In this document: piece after piece, positions 7,211 through 11,576 of the stretch | Layout of the letters: each line of letters begins with the position of its first letter | How positions within the stretch are numbered: the stretch's first letter is position 1 | Assembly: GCA_015657395.1 (NCBI GenBank) | Contig: JADLKI010000009.1 | Span: forward strand, 241,324-252,899 | DNA: 11,576 nt | From: Spirochaetales bacterium | Lineage (GTDB): Bacteria; Spirochaetota; Spirochaetia; Treponematales; Rectinemataceae | Direction: 5' to 3' | Translations under genes and position numbers: made by a program | The notes under the pieces: model-generated | Database searches by the model: none | What the model was told of the DNA's origin: nothing | What the model saw: only the letters and a program-made list of their open reading frames with translations

Positions 7211-8227
7211 ATGGAATTTACGTGCATAAAGTGTCATACACCATTTATACGTACACAAAAGGAAATAGATGGCAAAAAAATGATATATTTTTTCAGCACA
7301 ACTGTAAGGATTATTGTGATGCATGTTTAAAATTAATAAATTATCATGATTCCTATACCCATGAATTAAAAGATAATAAGTTAAAAATTAAACTTACTCG
7401 AAAATGCATTTGATTATATCAATAATTCCTTTTCATATGTTATAAAAGCAGAGAAAAGGAATAATCCATTAGCATGGAAACATGCATTAATTAATATTTC
7501 AATAGCAATTGAACTTTTTTTAAAAGAGACATTGAGACAAAATCATCCACTTTTAATTTATGCGGATATAGATCATTATCATAAAATTGACAGAACAACA
7601 AAAACCATTTCTTATACGACTGCAATAGAGCGGTTAAAGTTAATTTCAAAGGAAAAACTTGAACTAATTGACAAAGGTCGACTTCAAAAAGCGCAATTAA
7701 TCCGCAATCAGATGATACATTATGATACCGAAATTATTCCCCAAAAAGCAAAAAAAGATTTTTCTAATTTATTCGATTTTGTGAATTCATATTATAAAAT
7801 ATTTTTTGAGGATTATTGTTGTAAACCATTGGAAAAATATATTTATAAAGAAAATATGAGGGAAAAGAAAATTATTGAGGAATATTTTGGAACAGAATTT
7901 GTTTATTGGAAGGGATACACAATTTATAGAGAGTTTATGAAAGAACAGAAATATAAATATTTAATGATTGATAGAAAAAGATATGAAAGAATAAAATTTG
8001 GCGATGAACCAAAAATTTTAGGAATCGATGAATATCCAGGTTATTATGATATTGCTTGTCATGATTGTGACGCTGTAGTTGGATTATATCATACACTCGG
8101 TTGTGATGTTGAAATCTGTCCAAGATGCCATAAACAATTAATATCATGTGGTTGTATCCCTGTACTAGAAAAATATAGAACTAGCACGAAGTTTTTTAAA
8201 AACAAAAAATGCCTAACAAGCGCTTGA
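7211..8227 (+). pseudogene. Zinc-finger / HEPN / zinc-ribbon protein with two compensating frameshifts
   Basis: GAGG at 7200-7203 precedes the ATG at 7211. The first frame gives MEFTCIKCHTPFIRTQKE (a CxxC), then runs off frame at the A7 or T6 runs (7274-7293). The next frame continues QHNCKDYCDACLKLI, supplying more cysteines. Near 7388-7396 the original frame resumes as LLENAFDYINNSF, and the rest is open to 8227. The middle (AWKHALINISIAIELFLKE, then IRNQMIHYD with R-x4-H at 7703-7720) is HEPN-like. The C-terminal part has CHDCD and, further on, CPRCHKQLISCGC, a zinc ribbon. The stop codon lies inside attC5, so the last six or so residues are encoded by the recombination site. A likely RNA-binding or RNA-cutting protein, by inference. 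A GCCC-TTC-GGGC hairpin (7188-7198) sits just upstream of the ribosome-binding site. Confidence 0.65.
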
Positions 8228-8402
8228 ACCAGACGTGCGCTTTGTCACGAATGCTTGCAGTCTTCAGTGTCCAAAAGAAAGAATGTACCGAGAAAAGAAA
8301 AAGGTAATTAGAAAACTAAAAATGCCGCTCAACCAGCAAGTATCGCGCCAACCCTTCACGTTCGTTCCAGGGCGCGCGTCGCTGGTTAAGCGAACGTTAG
8401 AT
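8211..8402 (+). other. Integron attC site 5 (long type)
   Basis: R'' GCCTAAC (8211-8217) and R' GTTAGAT (8396-8402). Arms CGCTTGAACCAG and CGCTTAACCAG (opposite strand) pair apart from one extra G. About 192 bp with an A-rich centre. Central blocks CTTCAGTGTCCA, CGAGAAAAG and ATCGCGCCAACC are shared with attC2, showing common descent of the long sites. It overlaps the end of the cassette 5 gene. Confidence 0.9.
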
Positions 8403-8431
8403 TGTTAGAAATGGTAATCATAAGGATTATT

Positions 8432-10393
8432 ATGGCTATGAAAAAATTAGTTGCAATATTTCTTTTTTTATTATCAATTCTATATTCATGTTCTACATTG
8501 GCTACATCAAGCTCCCAGATCATTGACAAAAATACTATTGACAATACGAAGAGTAATGTTTCTACAATAAGCTCAAAATCTGCAAATAATAAAGTCTGTG
8601 TCCCTGATGATTTTCCAACAATACAAGAAGCTATTGATCATGTAAAAGAAGGCTCAATAATATTTATTAAGAATGGTATATATAGTGGCAATATCATTAT
8701 CACTAAAGATATTTCTTTGGAAGGAGAATCTCCTGAGAATGTAATAATATTGCCAGATGAAAATTCAAATAGCTTTGGTATTAAAAATAGCACTGATCTT
8801 TATACAAAAAAGAATAAAATATCTATTTCGTCTCTTCAAATTCGAAATTTTCAAGAAGGGATTTATATCGCATATACAGATTTAATCTCTATTTCAAATT
8901 GTATTATTGTACCACCTGGAAATGCTCTTTTCCCAGATTCTCTTCGCTTCCAAGGAGTTAAGGCCAATATATCTAATTGTACAATAATAGGTGAAATATA
9001 TTTAGTCTCTTCTAATGTTATTTTTAAAAATAATATTATTGTTAATCAGGCCTTACAATATCCTAATAACAAATCTTTTTTTATAGATGAAAAATCAATC
9101 AATTTTTCTAGCCTTAGTAATAATAAAAATGATAATACATATGACTTTATTGATAATATAATTTATGGCGAAATAAATGATAAAATAGATGCTAATAATA
9201 TTTTCATAAATCCAAACTTTGAAAATGCCACAAATTATAAATATCTATCACCTTATACGAAAGAAAATTATGGAGCACGTATATTAGGTCAATCCGTAAA
9301 TGAAAAAATTGTAGACAATACTCCACCTGAAATAATATTCAAAGATAAAATTGCATTAAACGATTTGAATATTGTAACAAAAAAAGATTACGATTTATCT
9401 TTTACAGTCTATGATGCTAGTCCAATAAATAAGATAAGCATATTATCAGAGGATATTGATGTTGGTTCAGAATTCAAGTTTGAACAAACAAGGTATAAAA
9501 AAGAAATTAAGAGATTATTACTTTTAAAAGATGGGTATAATACTATTAATATTGAGGCAATAGACTATTATGGTAATAAAACAAGCATTGAGATAAATCT
9601 ACTTTATGGAGAGTCATCAATCCCAAAATCCGAATGGAATAATAGCTCAATAAAGAAAAATAATGATATAAATGAATTCAAAAATAAAATAGGCCTAGTT
9701 ATTGGAATTCAAAAATATTCTAAAGATCTGCCTGTATTGAAATATTCAGAAAATGATGCCCTTTCAGTGTATGGCTTATTATCATTAAAAGGATATAAAA
9801 TGTTTGAACCTCTTTTAAATCCTACTCTCAACCAATTGAAGGAAAGCCTTGTTAAATTAGAAAAATTAGAAACAAAGGATGATAAAGTAGTAATTTATAT
9901 ATCTTCTCATGGTTCTAACCAAAACTCCCTATTTTCAGACTATAGCGGATTGATCTTAACTTCTGACACAAATATTAACATGCTTAGTACAACTGCCTTG
10001 CCAATGGAAGAGTTTAGATCTTTTATAAAAAAATTAGAGGCTAGATCAGTTGTAATTATTCTAGATATGTGTTTTGCGGGCAGTGGAAAAGGATTTGGCA
10101 CAGTCCCAAAAAATGAAGATATCAACTTTATTACTAATACTTTAAAAGATACAGGGAAAGGGAAAATATTATTAGCCTCAAGTGGAGACCTAGAAGCTTC
10201 ATATGAAGATGATGATTTCAAGCATGGAGTATTTACATATTATTTACTAGAAGCTGTTAAAAATGGTTATAAATCAATAGATGCTATTTATGGATACATC
10301 TATGACTCAATCACAGGGTCCGCTAAATATGATCAAAGGCCTAGGAAGGTCTTTCTAAGTGATGATGTTGAAGGAATACATCTATTATTCTAA
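8432..10393 (+). CDS. Lipoprotein with beta-helix, Ig-like and caspase-like protease domains
   Basis: A 653-residue protein. Residues 1-20 are a lipoprotein signal (MAMKKLVAIFLFLLSILYSC, cysteine 20), so it should be membrane-anchored outside the cytoplasm. About residues 56-280 look like a right-handed beta-helix: PTIQEAIDHVKEGSIIFIKN, IYSGNIIITKDISLEGES, and repeated short Asn-rich strands. About 295-397 is an Ig-like segment starting DNTPPEI. Residues 419-653 are a caspase-like (peptidase C14, metacaspase-type) domain: GLVIGIQKYS at its start, H493 in YISSHGS and C547 in ILDMCFAGSG form the catalytic dyad, followed by ILLASSGDLEASYED and HGVFTYYLLEA. All are intact. AAGGA at 8422-8426 supports the ATG at 8432 (8438 is possible). 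It starts 35 bases after attC5 and is followed after 13 bases by the DUF4384-like gene. Substrate unknown. Confidence 0.88.
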   Translation: MAMKKLVAIFLFLLSILYSCSTLATSSSQIIDKNTIDNTKSNVSTISSKSANNKVCVPDDFPTIQEAIDHVKEGSIIFIKNGIYSGNIIITKDISLEGESPENVIILPDENSNSFGIKNSTDLYTKKNKISISSLQIRNFQEGIYIAYTDLISISNCIIVPPGNALFPDSLRFQGVKANISNCTIIGEIYLVSSNVIFKNNIIVNQALQYPNNKSFFIDEKSINFSSLSNNKNDNTYDFIDNIIYGEINDKIDANNIFINPNFENATNYKYLSPYTKENYGARILGQSVNEKIVDNTPPEIIFKDKIALNDLNIVTKKDYDLSFTVYDASPINKISILSEDIDVGSEFKFEQTRYKKEIKRLLLLKDGYNTINIEAIDYYGNKTSIEINLLYGESSIPKSEWNNSSIKKNNDINEFKNKIGLVIGIQKYSKDLPVLKYSENDALSVYGLLSLKGYKMFEPLLNPTLNQLKESLVKLEKLETKDDKVVIYISSHGSNQNSLFSDYSGLILTSDTNINMLSTTALPMEEFRSFIKKLEARSVVIILDMCFAGSGKGFGTVPKNEDINFITNTLKDTGKGKILLASSGDLEASYEDDDFKHGVFTYYLLEAVKNGYKSIDAIYGYIYDSITGSAKYDQRPRKVFLSDDVEGIHLLF

Positions 10394-10406
10394 AGGGCAA
10401 TATGTT

Positions 10407-11120
10407 ATGGCAAAAGAAAAAAAGCATAAAATTGGTATTAGTCAAATAATTCTCCCTATAATTACAATGATATTGGGAATGTTCCTCAATGATATAACAT
10501 ACTCATGTAGAGAAGACCTTAAAAAAGGAAACATCAGTTTTATTATCAATAATACCAACCAAAAAATTGATGCTATATTTGTGAATAATACAGGTGATGA
10601 AACGATAATCAGAGCCATAGAAAACAATAAATATTATAAATTATATCCTGGGACTTATCAATATAATATATTTATTGGACAATATTTATTAAATAATGGT
10701 ATCATTAATATCGCACAAAGAAATAAATCAGTAATAAATATAAATGAAATACCAAATAATATATTCCAATTTAGAATGAGTATCGATAAAGATATATATG
10801 GGCTAGGAGATCAAGTATTATTATCATTATATTCTTATTCAACATCAAAGTCTTGGATATATCTTTATCATTATAATAATGATAAATTTATTAAGCTCAA
10901 TACTAATGCAATCGAAATGGAGCCATTTGATACTAAAATGATTACTAATATCACGGCTAACAAGTTCCCTGGTGAAGATAATATAGTTGGATTTGCATTA
11001 ACTGAGGATAACAATCAAATACTTGATAATGCTCTTAGTAATTTTTTAAATAAAAAGTCTGAATATAAAGATGAAAATCAAAAATGGAAATCAGACTGGA
11101 TTAGTTTTAAAGTGAAATAA
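10407..11120 (+). CDS. Membrane-anchored DUF4384-like protein, partner of the caspase-like lipoprotein
   Basis: A 237-residue protein starting 13 bases after the protease gene's stop, with AAGGG at 10393-10397 upstream; clearly the same operon. The N-terminus (MAKEKKHKIG) is basic and is followed by one hydrophobic segment, about residues 9-27, then a hydrophilic remainder. This suggests a cytoplasmic tail, one membrane span and an outer domain. About residues 123-210 (RMSIDKDIYGLGDQVLLSL, then SWIYLYHYNNDKFIKL) resemble DUF4384: a strand, Y-x-x-G-(D/E)-x-V, then a Y-L-Y strand. DUF4384 often occurs with, or fused to, caspase-like proteases in bacteria, which supports a shared function here. 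The middle (residues 30-120) is not recognised. It could be a regulator, sensor or substrate of the protease. Confidence 0.72.
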   Translation: MAKEKKHKIGISQIILPIITMILGMFLNDITYSCREDLKKGNISFIINNTNQKIDAIFVNNTGDETIIRAIENNKYYKLYPGTYQYNIFIGQYLLNNGIINIAQRNKSVININEIPNNIFQFRMSIDKDIYGLGDQVLLSLYSYSTSKSWIYLYHYNNDKFIKLNTNAIEMEPFDTKMITNITANKFPGEDNIVGFALTEDNNQILDNALSNFLNKKSEYKDENQKWKSDWISFKVK

Positions 11121-11126
11121 TCTACA

Positions 11127-11214
11127 ATCTAACAATCGCGTTGACTTGGTTCGGCTATGTCACGCAGCTTGCAGCTCGTTTCACTCGCAAAGCAAGCTGT
11201 GCGCCATCTACGCC
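11127..11214 (+). other. Integron attC site 6, broken by IS3 copy 2
   Basis: R'' ATCTAAC (11127-11133; extended to CAATCTAAC from 11125) matches the start of cassette 6. The L'' arm CGCGTTGACTTGG and the central hairpin (CGCAGCTTGC near 11163, GCAAGCTGTGCG near 11192) are present. The distal arm and R' do not follow: the sequence passes from GCGCCATCTACGCC into TTATAA and the IS end. The rest presumably lies beyond the IS, outside the window. Confidence 0.85.
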
Positions 11215-11220
11215 TTATAA

Positions 11221-11576
11221 TGAGCCGTGAAAACTGGACAGGATTAGCAAGGGAATAAGGTAGACCGCTCCTCCTTGCGGGACACGAAGCGGGAGGCGTA
11301 GAGTTGGGTATGAGAAAGCGGTACGACAAAGCATTCAAGGCCAAAGTAGCCCTGGAAGCCCTGAAGGGCGAGAAGACCTTACAGGAACTGGCAACCACCT
11401 ACGCGGTCCATCCGAACATGATTGCGCTCTGGAAAAAGCAGGTTATGGAACATGCGTCGATGGTCTTTGAGAAAGAAGGGAAGGAGAAAGCTTCTGAAGA
11501 AGCCGAACGCCAAAAGGATGAACTGTACAAACAGATAGGCCAACTCCAGGTTGAAAACGACTACCTTAAAAAAAAT
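11221..11576 (+). mobile_element. IS3-family insertion sequence, copy 2 (runs off the window)
   Basis: Begins TGAGCCGTGAAAACTGGACA and reads the same as the reverse complement of copy 1 from 6840 downward, with one visible difference: eight instead of nine A at the end of the OrfA coding region. It is opposite in orientation to copy 1 and inserted inside attC6 next to TTATAA (11215-11220). Confidence 0.9.
11310..11576 (+). CDS. IS3-family transposase OrfA (3' end outside window)
   Basis: 89 residues present: a helix-turn-helix (MRKRYDKAFKAKVALEAL to IALWKKQV) and a coiled-coil zipper (EAERQKDELYKQIGQLQVEN). OrfA binds the IS ends and joins OrfB by ribosomal or transcriptional slippage. The window ends in the slippage run: AAAAAAAA (11568-11575) then T. 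If what follows equals copy 1, the zero frame would end soon after, giving a normal OrfA of about 100 residues, with OrfB reached by a -1 shift. The ATG at 11310 is used; a TTG two codons upstream is an alternative. GGGAGG at 11291-11296 is rather far for a ribosome-binding site. Confidence 0.88.
   Translation, partial: MRKRYDKAFKAKVALEALKGEKTLQELATTYAVHPNMIALWKKQVMEHASMVFEKEGKEKASEEAERQKDELYKQIGQLQVENDYLKKN

Larger units (their letters stand above)
1..11220 (+). mobile_element. Integron gene-cassette array (six cassettes, part)
   Basis: Six attC-type sites punctuate this stretch, and cassette genes read left to right with the attC at their 3' side. Taking the crossover as the bond after G in the R' box GTT, the cassettes run: up to 2503, 2504-3383, 3384-4580, 4581-7179, 7180-8396, and 8397 to beyond 11220. 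Each complete cassette has matching ends: GTTCTGCGG (2503) with CCGCAGAAC (3200), GTTCTGC (3383) with GCAGAAC (4395), GTTAGATTG (4580) with CAATCTAAC (7074), GTTAGGC (7179) with GCCTAAC (8211), and GTTAGATTG (8396) with CAATCTAAC (11125). These pairings re-create a full attC when the cassette is circular. No integrase or attI is visible; by orientation they would lie to the left. Host: perhaps a Treponema-like spirochaete (inference). Confidence 0.9.

Noticed and set aside
7090..7413. 107-codon + strand frame starting in attC4
   Set aside because: Only its part after about 7290 is credible, as a piece of the frameshifted cassette 5 gene; the first part is attC sequence read through, and the ATG at 7211 in the other frame has a ribosome-binding site and a CxxC motif.
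2400..8402. Spaced repeats considered as a CRISPR array
   Set aside because: The repeats are 110-190 bp imperfect palindromes separated by genes of variable length, which fits attC sites and not CRISPR.
11129..11398. 89-codon minus-strand frame at the right end
   Set aside because: Antisense shadow of IS3 OrfA; the same shadow occurs in copy 1.

Overview
The window reads as a stretch of a chromosomal (sedentary) integron cassette array in an AT-rich bacterium. No integrase gene is present. Five complete attC recombination sites and one broken one are spaced along the + strand, and all cassette genes read rightward toward their attC. For every cassette whose two ends lie in the window, the first bases after the upstream recombination point are the reverse complement of the R'' box at its own distal end. 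That is the signature of real cassettes. Large integrons are known in spirochaetes such as Treponema. The loosely spaced lipoproteins and the family resemblances fit a Treponema-like spirochaete, but the taxonomic guess is weak.

Layout. (1) 1-2503: end of cassette 1, holding the C-terminal part of a SHOCT-domain protein. Downstream of it is a complete IS1634-family element (427-2370) with 15-bp inverted ends and a 5-bp TAGTG target duplication; attC1 follows. (2) 2504-3383: cassette 2, with no convincing gene, and a long attC2. (3) 3384-4580: cassette 3, a type II toxin-antitoxin operon (ribbon-helix-helix antitoxin plus PIN-domain RNase) behind a promoter overlapped by a perfect palindrome; attC3. 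(4) 4581-7179: cassette 4, a frameshifted HEPN-like gene and a CC0125/CC1285-like lipoprotein gene that is frameshifted and split by an IS3-family element (5562-6840, minus strand); attC4. (5) 7180-8396: cassette 5, a zinc-finger / HEPN / zinc-ribbon gene with two compensating frameshifts; attC5. (6) 8397 onward: cassette 6, a two-gene operon made of a lipoprotein with beta-helix, Ig-like and caspase-like protease domains, followed by a membrane-anchored DUF4384-like protein. Its attC6 is cut by a second, oppositely oriented copy of the same IS3 element (11221 to the window end).

Functionally the cassettes look like accessory conflict cargo: a VapC-type RNase, two HEPN-type putative RNases and a caspase-like protease. 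The most novel-looking unit is the cassette 6 protease operon. Its predicted location is outside the cytoplasm, and its target is unknown. Several cassette genes and IS3 copy 1 carry single-base indels, mostly in homopolymer runs. Either these genes are decaying or the assembly has homopolymer errors; the sequence alone cannot decide. The IS1634 transposase, the toxin-antitoxin pair and the caspase operon are intact.
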